A program made the position numbers and the translations under genes. Below, piece after piece: positions 51,179-60,228 of a stretch of 64,000 nucleotides of DNA (position 1 is its first letter; each line of letters begins with the position of its first letter). Below the pieces are notes generated by a model, which did not search any database, was not told where the DNA came from, and saw only the letters and a program-made list of their open reading frames with translations. The DNA comes from Haloplanus ruber (GTDB lineage: Archaea > Halobacteriota > Halobacteria > Halobacteriales > Haloferacaceae): the NCBI RefSeq assembly GCF_024494725.1, contig NZ_JANHDK010000003.1:310001-374000 (forward strand). Reading direction: 5' to 3'.

Positions 51179-52264
51179 ATGGGGGGCGACGAATCCACCA
51201 CGGAACGCGCCGTCGGAGCCACCGGCGTCGCGTCGTCGCTGTCTGTCTCCGTCGCGGGCCGTGAACTGTCCGGGACGACGGCGCTGGCTGCGCTGGGCGT
51301 CGGAGCCTTGCTGTTCGCGCCCGCGATTCTCGCCAACTATCTGATCCAGATCCTGACGCTGTCGCTGATCTTCGCGCTGTTCGCGATCAGCGTCGACCTG
51401 CTGTGGGGATACACCGGCATCCTCACGTTCGGGCACGCGGTCTTTCTCGGCGGCGGCGCGTACCTGATGGGGACGCTCCTCGAAGCCGTCGGTACGGGGC
51501 CTGCTATCGTCTACGCCGGCCTCGCGGCCGGAACCGTCCTCCCCGGACTCCTCGGACTCGTCGTCGCCGGCGTCCTGTTCTCTCGAGGGATCAGCGAGGA
51601 CTACTTCACCATCATCACGCTCGCGTTAGCGATCATCGCCGAACAGATTGCCGTCTCCTGGAGTTCCGTGACGAACGGTGCGAACGGGTTGCTGGTGCCT
51701 CCCGCTCGCGTGGGGATTCCCGGCGTGGTCGCGACGGAACTCACCGGCGTGCCCTTCTACTATCTCTGTGTCGGCGTCCTCCTCGCCGGCTACCTCGTCG
51801 CCAGACGGATCGTCGACTCGCCGTTCGGCCGTGCGCTCGTCGCGATCAACGAAAACGAGACGAAAGCCACCGCACTGGGATACGACACGGAGAAGTACAA
51901 GACCCTCGTGTTCGGCGTCTCCAGCGGGATGGCCGGGTTCGCGGGGACCCTGTATGTCCTCTCCGAGCGGTTTATCTCCCCGCCGTTGCTCGGATTCGTG
52001 CAGTCGACCGACGTCCTCATCTGGGTGCTCGTCGGCGGCCGCGGAACGCTCGTCGGCGGCATCCTCGGAACCATCTCGCTTCGCTTTTTCGAGAACACCA
52101 TCAGCGGCGCCCTGGCGTTCTCGTGGATCCTCGTCCTCGGCATCGTGCTGATCCTCATCGTCCTGCTGTTCCCCGAAGGACTCGTCGGCGTCGTCGAGGT
52201 GGCCCGCGAACGACTCCGTGACCGCCGCGACGACGAGGCGACCGATCACAGCTCCGACCTATGA
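51179..52264 (+). CDS. Urea/amide-type ABC permease, LivM/UrtC-like
   Basis: A 361-aa membrane protein with about ten helices. FAISVDLLWGYTGILTFGHAVF is the family's hallmark, followed by GRALVAINENETKATALGYDTEKYKTLVFGVSSGMAGFAG in the coupling region and VLVGGRGTLVGGILG. The N-terminal ~35 residues are polar and variable. The ATG comes 1 nt after the preceding stop; its own stop overlaps the ATPase ATG as ATGA. Confidence 0.92.
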   Translation: MGGDESTTERAVGATGVASSLSVSVAGRELSGTTALAALGVGALLFAPAILANYLIQILTLSLIFALFAISVDLLWGYTGILTFGHAVFLGGGAYLMGTLLEAVGTGPAIVYAGLAAGTVLPGLLGLVVAGVLFSRGISEDYFTIITLALAIIAEQIAVSWSSVTNGANGLLVPPARVGIPGVVATELTGVPFYYLCVGVLLAGYLVARRIVDSPFGRALVAINENETKATALGYDTEKYKTLVFGVSSGMAGFAGTLYVLSERFISPPLLGFVQSTDVLIWVLVGGRGTLVGGILGTISLRFFENTISGALAFSWILVLGIVLILIVLLFPEGLVGVVEVARERLRDRRDDEATDHSSDL

Positions 52265-53043
52265 CGACGACACAACAGACGGAGACGAACGCGGCACGCG
52301 TCGAATCGGAGAACACGCTCCTCCGCATCGAGGGGTTGACCAAGACGTTCGGATCGTTTACCGCCGTCGACGGCGTCGACCTGTCGGTTCCCGACGGCGA
52401 ACTCCACTCGATCATCGGGCCGAACGGTGCCGGCAAGACGACGCTGTTCAACATGATCGCCGGCTCACTCCGACCGACTGCCGGGACGATCCACTTTCGA
52501 GGGACCGACATCACCGCCGTCGATCAGGACGAACGCGCCCGGCGCGGGGTTTCGCGGGCGTTCCAGATTACACAGCTCTTTCCTGGGGTGACGGTCCACG
52601 AGAACCTCCGGCTGGCCGCCCAGGCCGACAACCAACGGTTCAACCCGTTGGCGACCCGGAATCCGGATCACGACGAGCGGGCCCGTGGGATGCTCGACGA
52701 CCTCGACGTGGACGCGCGACCGGACGAGGTGGCGGCAAACCTCTCACACGGCGATAAGAAGAAACTCGAGATCGGGATGGCGCTCGTGAGCGAGCCAACT
52801 CTCCTGTTGCTCGACGAACCGACCAGCGGCGTCGCCGAGGCCGAACTCCCGGCGCTTCTGGAGTTTCTCACGGACGCCGTCACCGATCTGACGGTCCTGC
52901 TCATCGAACACGACGTGGATCTGGTCCTCGAACTCTCGGATCGGATCACGGTCCTCGACAGAGGAGAGGTCATCGCGCGCGGCGACCCCGAAGATATCGT
53001 GGCCAACGAGCGGGTCCAGAACGCGTACATGGGGGGGTACTGA
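52261..53043 (+). CDS. Urea/amide-type ABC ATPase, LivG/UrtD-like
   Basis: A 260-aa ATPase. Walker A GPNGAGKTT, Q-loop FQITQLFPGVTVHENL, Walker B LLLLDEPTSGVAEAE, and the H-loop LIEHDVDLVL are present. The ABC signature reads LSHGDKKKLEIGMAL instead of LSGGQ; this LSHGxK form is the mark of UrtD-type ATPases and supports a urea/amide substrate. The stop overlaps the next ATG (TGATG). Confidence 0.93.
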   Translation: MTTTQQTETNAARVESENTLLRIEGLTKTFGSFTAVDGVDLSVPDGELHSIIGPNGAGKTTLFNMIAGSLRPTAGTIHFRGTDITAVDQDERARRGVSRAFQITQLFPGVTVHENLRLAAQADNQRFNPLATRNPDHDERARGMLDDLDVDARPDEVAANLSHGDKKKLEIGMALVSEPTLLLLDEPTSGVAEAELPALLEFLTDAVTDLTVLLIEHDVDLVLELSDRITVLDRGEVIARGDPEDIVANERVQNAYMGGY

Positions 53044-53747
53044 TGGCGCTGCTCGAACTCGACGGGATCGGTGCCGGCTACGGCGGCAGCGACGTCCTCC
53101 AAGACGTCTCGCTGTCGGTCGAGGACGGCAGCGTCGTGACCCTGCTCGGGCGAAACGGCGTCGGCAAGACGACGACACTCCGGACGGTCGTCGGCTTGGT
53201 CGAACCGACCGCCGGCACCGTTCGGTTCGACGGCGACGACGTCACCGGAGGGCCACCCCACGTCGCCCACGACCACGGGGTCGGCTTCGTCACCGAGGAT
53301 CGCGGCGTCTTCCCCGATCTGACCGTCGAGGAGAATCTCCGGGTGCCGGACGTCGACGACGGCCGAAGTCTCGACGAACTGTACGACTTCTTCCCGAAGC
53401 TACGGGAACTCCGAACCTCTCGGGGAAAACACCTCAGCGGCGGCGAACAACAGATGCTCGCTATCGCCCGCGCGCTCCGGAGCGATCCGCGACTCCTCCT
53501 GCTGGACGAACCCAGCGAGGGGCTAGCGCCACAGATCGTCGAGAACGTGGGGGCCGTAATCGAGGAGATTGCGGCGGGCGGGACGACGCTACTCATCGTC
53601 GAACAGAACGTCCGGTTCGCGCTCGCCGTCGCCGAGTACACCTACATCATGGACGGCGGACAGATAGTTTTCGAGGGCAGTGACGAGGACGTCGACGCGA
53701 ACGCCGAGGAGGTGCGGCGGTATCTGGGTGTCCGGGAGACGGCCTGA
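53043..53747 (+). CDS. Urea/amide-type ABC ATPase, LivF/UrtE-like
   Basis: A 234-aa ATPase, last in the operon. It shows Walker A GRNGVGKTT, TEDRGVFPDLTVEENL, the standard signature HLSGGEQQMLAIARAL, Walker B LLLLDEPSEGLAPQIV, and VEQNVRFALAVAEYTYIMDGG. The GRNGVGKTT form is typical of LivF/UrtE. With the LivG-like protein it makes the heterodimeric motor. Confidence 0.93.
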   Translation: MALLELDGIGAGYGGSDVLQDVSLSVEDGSVVTLLGRNGVGKTTTLRTVVGLVEPTAGTVRFDGDDVTGGPPHVAHDHGVGFVTEDRGVFPDLTVEENLRVPDVDDGRSLDELYDFFPKLRELRTSRGKHLSGGEQQMLAIARALRSDPRLLLLDEPSEGLAPQIVENVGAVIEEIAAGGTTLLIVEQNVRFALAVAEYTYIMDGGQIVFEGSDEDVDANAEEVRRYLGVRETA

Positions 53748-53827
53748 CTCGACCGGCGTACCGCGACTGTCTCCCGGTGGTTCGCCGGGACGGTCCGGTG
53801 ACCCACCGGTACTGACAATCTCCCGTC

Positions 53828-54277
53828 TCAGCCGACGTGCCGGACGATGTGGACGTCGTATCGCGCGTCCGACGAGAGGGGGTCGCCCACACTCGTCAGT
53901 GGCGACGACACCCGACCCGCGTTCTCGCTCCCCACAAAGAGAATCGAGACGTCGAGTTCCGCCGCCACCTCCCGGACTGTCCGGGTCACGTCGTCGGTTG
54001 TCGTCGCCGTCGCGTCCTCGCTCCCGTCGGCGCGCTCCCACCGGAACGTCACCGACTCGTCGACCGCCCGGACGTCTTGTTCGAACCGTTTTCGGAGGTC
54101 GTCGGGGCGGTAGGCCTCGTTCCGGTCGATCCAGCCCCGGTCCACGGCGAACGACCGGTCGTCAGGCACGACGGTCAACGCGACCACGGGTTCGTCCCGA
54201 TAGTCTCCGAACTCGCACGCGCGTTCCAACGCCGTTTCCGAGAGCGCCGAGTCGTCGAACGGTACCAGTAGTGTCAT
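53828..54277 (-). CDS. Universal stress protein (UspA family)
   Basis: A 149-aa Usp-fold protein. It begins MTLLVPFDDSALSETALERA and ends with SILFVGSENAGRVSSPLTSVGDPLSSDARYDVHIVRH split over the last strand. The usual ATP loop GxxGxxGS is altered (GSENAGRVSSPLTSVGD), so ATP binding is uncertain. It sits between the amide operon and a site-2 protease, transcribed from the opposite strand. Confidence 0.88.
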   Translation of the reverse strand: MTLLVPFDDSALSETALERACEFGDYRDEPVVALTVVPDDRSFAVDRGWIDRNEAYRPDDLRKRFEQDVRAVDESVTFRWERADGSEDATATTTDDVTRTVREVAAELDVSILFVGSENAGRVSSPLTSVGDPLSSDARYDVHIVRHVG

Positions 54278-54436
54278 ACCCCTGCTTCGACCGCCTCGGT
54301 CTTATATGTCCGCCAGCCGACGGGTCGGGGATGGTGACCGACCGATTCGCCGGAACCGACGGATAGCGGTCCACACACGCCCGACTGTCGGCGGCCCGGC
54401 GAGGCATACTAGTGGCTGTGGCCCGTACTCAACGTA

Positions 54437-55537
54437 ATGGCCGAATCCACGGTTCCGGGCGACCTTCCCAATCCGGGGTCGTTCACCGAGGCGTTTCTCG
54501 TCTACGAGGTCGACGTGGCCGAGGAGCAGGTCCGATACTACGGCGAGCCGATGGACGAAACGGACTCCGTCATCCGCCGACTCGCTCCGCTGTTCCGCCG
54601 GCGGGGCTATCGCGTCGACATCCGCTACGAGACGGGCGAACACGTTCTCGTCGCCACCGAGCGATCCACGGGCATCGACGGCATTCCCTGGCTCAACTTG
54701 GTGCTGCTTGCGGCGACGGTGGTGACGACGCTGTTCGCCGGGTCACAGTGGTACGGCATCGACGCGCTCGCGAATCCCCTCGCCCTCGTCGGCGCCTGGC
54801 CCTTCGCGCTGTCCGTGCTCGGGGTCCTCGCGGTTCACGAACTCGGGCACTACGTCCTCAGCCGGTATCACGAGGTAGAGGCGACACTCCCGTATTTCAT
54901 CCCGATGCCGAACGTCCTCGGCACGCTCGGGGCGGTGATTCGCATGAAAGACACCATCCCGAGCCGACGGGCGCTGTTCGACATCGGCGTCGCCGGCCCA
55001 CTGGCCGGCCTCGTCGCCACCGTCGTCGTCACCGCCGTCGGCGTCACGCTCCCGCCGGTCGCGGCCCCGGAGTCGACACTCGTCGCCCAGATCGAGTTGG
55101 GCTATCCGCTTCTCGTCAGAGGTGTCGCCGCGCTGCTGGGTGAACCCCTGCAGTACGGCGCCGGCCGCATGGTCAACCCGGTGGTCATCGGCGGCTGGAT
55201 CGGTGCCTTCGTCACCTTCCTCAACCTGCTCCCGGTCGGCCAACTCGACGGCGCCCACGTGACGCGGTCCCTGATCGGCGACCGGATCCGGGTGGTTCAG
55301 CGACTCGTCCCCGTCGGCCTGTTCGCGCTCGCGGCGTACCTCCTCGTCGCCGAGGGGGGCCAGGGCGCACAGCTCTGGGGCTTCTGGGGGCTCCTCTCCC
55401 TGCTTTTCCTCCGTGCCGGGACTGCGACGCCTATCGACGAGACGCCCGTCGGCCCGAGTCGCCGCGCGCTCGGCCTAGTGACGCTTCTTCTCGGCATCCT
55501 CTGTTTCGCTCCGATGCCAATCGCGTTCGTCGGTTGA
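54437..55537 (+). CDS. Site-2 protease family (M50) membrane protein
   Basis: A 366-aa intramembrane protease. A soluble N-terminal part (~1-85) is followed by about seven helices with HELGHY (His134, Glu135, His138), FIPMPNVLGTLGAVIRMKD, the Gly-rich FDIGVAGPLAGLVAT, and the second metal site NLLPVGQLDGAHV. It resembles the plant EGY/archaeal M50 group more than the CBS-linked M50 at 35435. The substrate is unknown; membrane-anchored regulators are usual. Confidence 0.9.
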   Translation: MAESTVPGDLPNPGSFTEAFLVYEVDVAEEQVRYYGEPMDETDSVIRRLAPLFRRRGYRVDIRYETGEHVLVATERSTGIDGIPWLNLVLLAATVVTTLFAGSQWYGIDALANPLALVGAWPFALSVLGVLAVHELGHYVLSRYHEVEATLPYFIPMPNVLGTLGAVIRMKDTIPSRRALFDIGVAGPLAGLVATVVVTAVGVTLPPVAAPESTLVAQIELGYPLLVRGVAALLGEPLQYGAGRMVNPVVIGGWIGAFVTFLNLLPVGQLDGAHVTRSLIGDRIRVVQRLVPVGLFALAAYLLVAEGGQGAQLWGFWGLLSLLFLRAGTATPIDETPVGPSRRALGLVTLLLGILCFAPMPIAFVG

Positions 55538-55547
55538 GGTCCCCGCC

Positions 55548-56156
55548 TCACTCTGTCCCTCCCGCGTTCGTGGCGAAGACGAACTCCGCGTCGCTCCCCA
55601 GCGGATCGCTCACCGTCTCGGTCCGCACTTCGTCGAATCCCGCGGCGCGCAGGGCGTTGAGCGTCCGCTCTCGCCCCGCTGAGGAAAAGAACATCCGCCC
55701 ACCCATCCACCCCTCGCGCACCGTCTCGAACCGACCGCTCGGGAGCGTCATCAACACGGTACCTCCCGGCTTCAGGACGCGCGCGAACTCCCGGTATACG
55801 TCCGAATGTTGCGCCCGCGGCACGTGAAAGACGGCGTAGTAGGCCGTCACGGCGTCGACGCTCTCCGTCGCAACCGGGAGCGCGGTCGTGTTGCCCTGGA
55901 TGAGACGCGCCTCCGGGACCGTCTCGCGGGCGAGTTCGAGGCTCCCCCGAGAGATGTCGAGACCGACGCTCCCCGCCGGCAGGTTCGCCAGCGTCCGCGC
56001 GCCGTCGCCACAGCCGATATCGAGGACCGTCGGCTCCGGCGGCAGCGATTCCCGCAGGTCAGTGAGCAGGTCGGCGTCCGAGCCGGTCGGGTCACGGCGG
56101 CGAGCGTAGGTCGCCGCGATGTCGTCCCAGGCGCGGCGGATGGCGTCGGGGTCCAT
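55548..56156 (-). CDS. Class I SAM-dependent methyltransferase
   Basis: A 202-aa methyltransferase. Motif I is VLDIGCGDGARTLANL, motif II follows with GLDISRGSLELAR, and the UbiE/BioC-like VDAVTAYYAVFHVPRA and LKPGGTVLMTLPSG are present. The substrate cannot be told. The start at 56156 is set at MDPDAIRRAWDDIAATYARRRD, the normal N-terminus of this type; 50 upstream codons lack halophilic composition. Confidence 0.88.
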   Translation of the reverse strand: MDPDAIRRAWDDIAATYARRRDPTGSDADLLTDLRESLPPEPTVLDIGCGDGARTLANLPAGSVGLDISRGSLELARETVPEARLIQGNTTALPVATESVDAVTAYYAVFHVPRAQHSDVYREFARVLKPGGTVLMTLPSGRFETVREGWMGGRMFFSSAGRERTLNALRAAGFDEVRTETVSDPLGSDAEFVFATNAGGTE

Positions 56157-56380
56157 GTCGGGACGTAGGCTCGAATCCTGGTAACAGTCCCGGCGGGGGG
56201 AGAGCCGACTCGTTCGTGGTCTCACGCCGTTCACTCGTCGAACGGGTCGTCGCCATCGAATGCCCCGACCCGGCAGTCGGGCCTCTTCGTCGACTGTCTC
56301 GATCATCGCGGCGCGCCTGTCGCGTGACCCGCCGTTCGGTCGTCCCGATGCGAATCAAATCTGAGAACGCTCGTCCAACG

Positions 56381-56388
56381 TTTATATA
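56381..56388 (+). promoter_or_regulatory. Strong TATA box of the pilus-like operon
   Basis: TTTATATA, preceded by a purine-rich stretch, lies 30 nt before an ATG at 56411. This is the best consensus haloarchaeal TATA in the region and would place the transcription start at or just before that ATG. Confidence 0.6.
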
Positions 56389-56410
56389 CCATCGTGCGGC
56401 AGTTCGCCCC

Positions 56411-56479
56411 ATGTCGACGGGGTCAGGACGCGTCAGGTCGGGGGGCCGGTCCCGCCCGCACGACGGAGGGGGAGCGTGA
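56411..56479 (+). CDS. 22-codon leader ORF before the T2SF gene
   Basis: ATG at 56411 opens 22 codons (MSTGSGRVRSGGRSRPHDGG, then GA) ending in TGA at 56477-56479. That TGA overlaps the GTG of the T2SF gene (GTGA). The TATA box makes this ATG the probable +1 of a leaderless mRNA. It may be a translated leader that couples ribosomes onto the GTG start. The peptide has no recognisable function. Confidence 0.5.
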   Translation: MSTGSGRVRSGGRSRPHDGGGA

Positions 56480-58428
56480 CCCAGAAGCGGTCAGGCGGGG
56501 ACGAGCCGGAACCGGACGGTGGCGAGGTGGCGGCCACGCCCCCGGTGTCGGCGCGGCCGACCGGCCACGACGCCACTCTCGACCGCGTTCTCTACGCGCT
56601 GTTCGCCCGCCACGCCGACGACGACCGACACGTCCGGGACCGCAAGCGCTACCGCGGCACCGACCTCCGACTCAGCTTCGACGTCTACCTCGCGCGGGTG
56701 TACGGTCTCTCTTGGATCGTCGCACTCGCGGTGACGATTCCGACTGTCGTCCTCGGCCTCGCCGTCGCCGACGCGTCGCCGGCGGTGACGACGGCCGTCG
56801 CCGACGCCCTCCCGGTCTCGCGGGTCGCTCTTCCCGTCCCGCCGACGACCGCCCTCGTGGCTGGCGGCGCTCTCACGCTCGGCGCCCTCGCCAAGACCGC
56901 AACCGTCCGTCTCGGTGGCGGCTACCTCCGCTGGTTGGCGAACGCCCGCCGCAACGACATCGAACGGACGCTGCCCGGTGCGGTCCGGTATCTGCACGTC
57001 CTCTCCTCGGGGAGTGACGGCCACCGGGCGATGCTCCGGAAGGTAGCCGCCACCGATCCGTACGGCGAGACGGCGGTGTCGATCCGGAAGGTGCTGAACA
57101 CCGCCGCCCTCACGGGGAGCCTTCACGAGGGGTTGCGACGCATCGCCCGCGATACGCCGTCCCGGGAGTTGCTCGCCCCTTTCCTCCTGAAGTTCAGCGA
57201 ACACGCCCAGCAAGGCGAGACGGAACTCGCGAACTACCTCCGGATGGAGAGCCGAATGCTGGCTCACCGACAGGACCGTGCCCGGGACCGGGCCGCCGGC
57301 CTACTGGAACTCCTCTCGGAGGTGTTCATGGTGTTGCTCGTCCTCCCGACACTCCTGGTGATCGTGCTGACGGTTCTCGCCATCATCTCGCCCGGCCTTT
57401 CACGACCGTTCGCGACGCCACTCGGGACGACCACGCCCCGTGCCGTCGTCGTCTACGCCAGCGCCGCGTTCGTGCTCGTTCTCGGACTCGGCGCGAGTAT
57501 CGTCGTCGGCGGCCTCCGCCCGCCCGGCCAGACCGTCCACTACCGCCGGCCGCCGGGCTTCCTCCCGACGCTCGCGTCCGCGACCCGGAACCCGTCGAGC
57601 GCCGCCGCCGTCGCCGTCGCCCCGGCCCTCGCCGCCGTCGGCGCCCTCGTTGCCATCGGATCCCCGCCCGCCGACGTCGCCCTCCTCGGCTACGCCGCCT
57701 ACGCCCTGCCGGTGGGCGTCGTCGGGGTCCGACGCGCCCGCCTCGACGACGCCAAGGACCGGGAGATCAAGGACTTCGTCCACGCCGTCTCCGGCCACGT
57801 CAACCTCGGCCGACCCTTCCCTCGCGCGGTCGAACTCGTCGCCCGCGACGTCGACTTCGGGCCACTCGACCCCGACGTGGCCGACCTCGCGCTCAACCTG
57901 AGCTTCACCTCCCCCGAAACGGGCTTCGACGAGAACGTCCGTACCGCCGCCTTGGAGCGGTTCGTCGGCCGCGTCGGAACGCCGCTCGCCGAACAGACCG
58001 TCGGTCTCGTCACGGGCGCACTCGACGCAGGGAGCGACGCCGGCACTGTCTTCGATACGCTCCAGACCGAGATCGGTCGCCTCTACCACGAGAAGCGTGC
58101 CCTCCGGGCGAACCTGCTCGCCTACGTTGCCGTCGGTTGGACGACCGCCCTGCTCGTCGTCGGCATCGCCGTTGCCGTCGGAATCCACGTCTTCGACGGC
58201 TTCGAGCAACTCGCCTCGGTGCGTGGCCCCGGTGGGTACGTGATCGAGGGGTCGGCCATCGACCTGGCGCGGGAACGCTACCGGCTCTACGTCGTCACGC
58301 AGGCGACGATGCTGGCCTCGGGGTGGTTCGCCGGCACCGCCAGCCGCGGGCGCTACGAGGCCCTGCTCCACTCCGGTGCCCTCGTCGTCGTCTGTCACGC
58401 CGTCTTCGCGGGGGTAGGGATGATATGA
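56476..58428 (+). CDS. Type II secretion/pilus assembly membrane protein (T2SF, TadC/PilC-like)
   Basis: A 650-aa membrane protein starting at GTG. It has two T2SF-type cytosolic domains (LPGAVRYLHVLSSGSDGHRAMLRKVA near ~175-200 and KDFVHAVSGHVNLGRPFPRAVELVARD near ~430-460), each followed by paired transmembrane helices, about eight or nine helices in all. Such proteins are the inner-membrane platform of archaeal type IV pilus-like machines and normally sit next to a PilB/TadA ATPase. None is present here; the upstream gene is a methyltransferase on the other strand. It heads a six-gene operon. Confidence 0.9.
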   Translation: MTQKRSGGDEPEPDGGEVAATPPVSARPTGHDATLDRVLYALFARHADDDRHVRDRKRYRGTDLRLSFDVYLARVYGLSWIVALAVTIPTVVLGLAVADASPAVTTAVADALPVSRVALPVPPTTALVAGGALTLGALAKTATVRLGGGYLRWLANARRNDIERTLPGAVRYLHVLSSGSDGHRAMLRKVAATDPYGETAVSIRKVLNTAALTGSLHEGLRRIARDTPSRELLAPFLLKFSEHAQQGETELANYLRMESRMLAHRQDRARDRAAGLLELLSEVFMVLLVLPTLLVIVLTVLAIISPGLSRPFATPLGTTTPRAVVVYASAAFVLVLGLGASIVVGGLRPPGQTVHYRRPPGFLPTLASATRNPSSAAAVAVAPALAAVGALVAIGSPPADVALLGYAAYALPVGVVGVRRARLDDAKDREIKDFVHAVSGHVNLGRPFPRAVELVARDVDFGPLDPDVADLALNLSFTSPETGFDENVRTAALERFVGRVGTPLAEQTVGLVTGALDAGSDAGTVFDTLQTEIGRLYHEKRALRANLLAYVAVGWTTALLVVGIAVAVGIHVFDGFEQLASVRGPGGYVIEGSAIDLARERYRLYVVTQATMLASGWFAGTASRGRYEALLHSGALVVVCHAVFAGVGMI

Positions 58429-59126
58429 GCCGACGCGCCCAGTCGACGCCAATCGGGGTCGCGGTCCTGCTGGCGGTCACCGTCGTCAGCGTTGCGGCGC
58501 TGACGGTCGCGGTCGGCTCGGTCGTCGAAGAGAGCGCGTCCGCCGCGGAGGCCCGTGGTGTTTCGACGGCGATGGCCGAGGCCCTCGACGCCGAGCGGAG
58601 CGGCCCCCACGAGCGTCGGCTCACCTTACACGAGGGCCGGCTTCGTACCGTCGAGCGGTCGGTTCGGCTCCTCGACGGCGTCGATCCCACGGCCGAGTAC
58701 GCCGTCGGTGGCCTCGTCTACGCCGCCGGGGAACGGCGGGTCCGCCACGTCGCCGGGACGACCATTTACGACACCGGGACGGGCGCCCGCGCCCGCACTG
58801 CGCCGTCACTGTCGATCCGCGACCGGACGCTCTTTCTTGGCCTCTCGCGTCTCGGTGCCGACGCCGTGGCGGTCGGCGGTCCGACGACGGTGACCCTGCG
58901 GACGAACGTCACCCACGACCGACGACGGCTATCTGGCGGGGGATTCGGTGTCGCCGTCGAAACCCGGACACCAGCGGTCTGGGAGCGTCACTTCGCCGAA
59001 CTGGGCGCGACCACGACGCGCCGCTCGTTCGACGACGACGGCGTCCCGAGTGTCGTCGCCCGCTTTCCCGACGTCCGGGACGCGTACGTGTTCGTCCACG
59101 ACCTTCGCCTAGAGGTGGGCCGGTGA
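58425..59126 (+). CDS. Pilin-like protein of the T2SF operon
   Basis: A 233-aa protein with one N-terminal hydrophobic helix after a short basic start (MSRRAQSTPIGVAVLLAVTV), like archaeal pilin-type class III signals (compare RRAxSPVIG). The remainder is an extracellular beta-rich domain with acidic and Thr/Arg content (TAEYAVGGLVYAAGERRVRHV; TVTLRTNVTHDRRRL). The ATG overlaps the T2SF stop (ATGA). Function as a minor pilin is inference from context. Confidence 0.75.
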   Translation: MSRRAQSTPIGVAVLLAVTVVSVAALTVAVGSVVEESASAAEARGVSTAMAEALDAERSGPHERRLTLHEGRLRTVERSVRLLDGVDPTAEYAVGGLVYAAGERRVRHVAGTTIYDTGTGARARTAPSLSIRDRTLFLGLSRLGADAVAVGGPTTVTLRTNVTHDRRRLSGGGFGVAVETRTPAVWERHFAELGATTTRRSFDDDGVPSVVARFPDVRDAYVFVHDLRLEVGR

Positions 59127-59560
59127 CCGACCGCGCTCTCGTTCCCGTCGTCGGCAAGGTACTGGAGGCGATGTTGGTCCTCCTCTATGTCGCCTCGCTT
59201 GTGACCGCGCTCCACGGCGGCGTCGTCCCCGACTACCGGGACGCGGCCGCCGCGGAGGTGAGCGACCGGACCCTCGCGTCGACGGCTGCACGCATCGAGA
59301 CGTCAGTCCCACCGCCGAGTGACGGCGCCACGGCGTCCCGGACTGTCGACCTGCCGACCGCCATCGACGACGCCGTCTATCGGCTACGGGTCGAGAATCG
59401 CACGCTCGTCCTCGATCACCCCGATCCGGCGCTCTCCGGCCGCCTTCGACTGGCGCTGTCGCCACGGGTCACCGCCGTCGAGGGATCGTGGCGGAGTGAC
59501 GAGCCGGCGACTATCAGAGTTCGCAGCGACGACGGCCGCCTCCGGGTGATCCTCGCGTGA
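59123..59560 (+). CDS. Pilin-like protein (DUF7266-type)
   Basis: A 145-aa protein starting at GTG in a GTGA overlap. One helix near the N-terminus (VLEAMLVLLYVASLVTALHGG) follows ALVPVVGK; then VVPDYRDAAAAEVSDRTLASTAARIE and a small beta domain. The pattern matches a haloarchaeal family found after PilC-like genes (DUF7266-type, from memory). No catalytic motif is seen. Confidence 0.75.
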   Translation: MTDRALVPVVGKVLEAMLVLLYVASLVTALHGGVVPDYRDAAAAEVSDRTLASTAARIETSVPPPSDGATASRTVDLPTAIDDAVYRLRVENRTLVLDHPDPALSGRLRLALSPRVTAVEGSWRSDEPATIRVRSDDGRLRVILA

Positions 59561-60228
59561 GGGGACAGACCAATCTCTTCGCGCTCGTCGTGGCGCTCGT
59601 CCTGCTGACGGGGGCAACCGTCGTCGGCGTGAGCCTCGCGGACGCCGCGCTCGCGGGTGCCGACCGCGAACCGGTCGAGCGACACGCGGCGGCCGCCACC
59701 GCCGACCGACTGACCGCCGCTGACTCGCCGCTCACGATCCGGGCGAACACCCTCAACGCCTCGCGGGTCGCCGCCCTGAACGCGAGCCGACTCCACGAAC
59801 TCGCCCCCGCCGCCAGAGCGGGTGACGTACGGGTCGCGCTTGACGGTCGCCCCGTCGTCGAACGTGGTGCGCCGGGTGGTGGGTGGACCGTCCGGCGGTC
59901 GGTCGTCGTCCGCTCACGGGCGGAGCCACGGCCGATCCGGGCTAACCTCTCCCGGCGGTCGACGGTCTCCGTCCCCCGGGGTGTTGACCGCGCCACCCTC
60001 ACTCTCGCGCCCGGTCCGAACACCACGCTTCAGTCCGTCCGCGCGAACGACCGCATCGTCCTTCGCGACGACGGTGGACTGAACACCACCGCCACGGTCC
60101 ACCTCGACCGCTACGAACCGACGACGCTCCGAGTCGACGCCGGGGCGAACGCGACCGGTCGGCTGGTGGTCACCTACCGCCCCCGGCGCGTCGACGACCG
60201 TATCCTCACGGTGACCGTCGATGCGTAG
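59557..60228 (+). CDS. Pilin-like protein (DUF7263-type)
   Basis: A 223-aa protein, start GTG. The N-terminus MRGQTNLFALVVALVLLTGAT is a pilin-like signal helix; the following RGQxNL form is shared by haloarchaeal proteins beside PilC homologues. The extracellular part has several NAS/NTT sequons that could be N-glycosylated (NASRVAALNAS; NTTLQSV; NTTATV). It overlaps the next gene by 8 nt. Confidence 0.75.
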   Translation: MRGQTNLFALVVALVLLTGATVVGVSLADAALAGADREPVERHAAAATADRLTAADSPLTIRANTLNASRVAALNASRLHELAPAARAGDVRVALDGRPVVERGAPGGGWTVRRSVVVRSRAEPRPIRANLSRRSTVSVPRGVDRATLTLAPGPNTTLQSVRANDRIVLRDDGGLNTTATVHLDRYEPTTLRVDAGANATGRLVVTYRPRRVDDRILTVTVDA

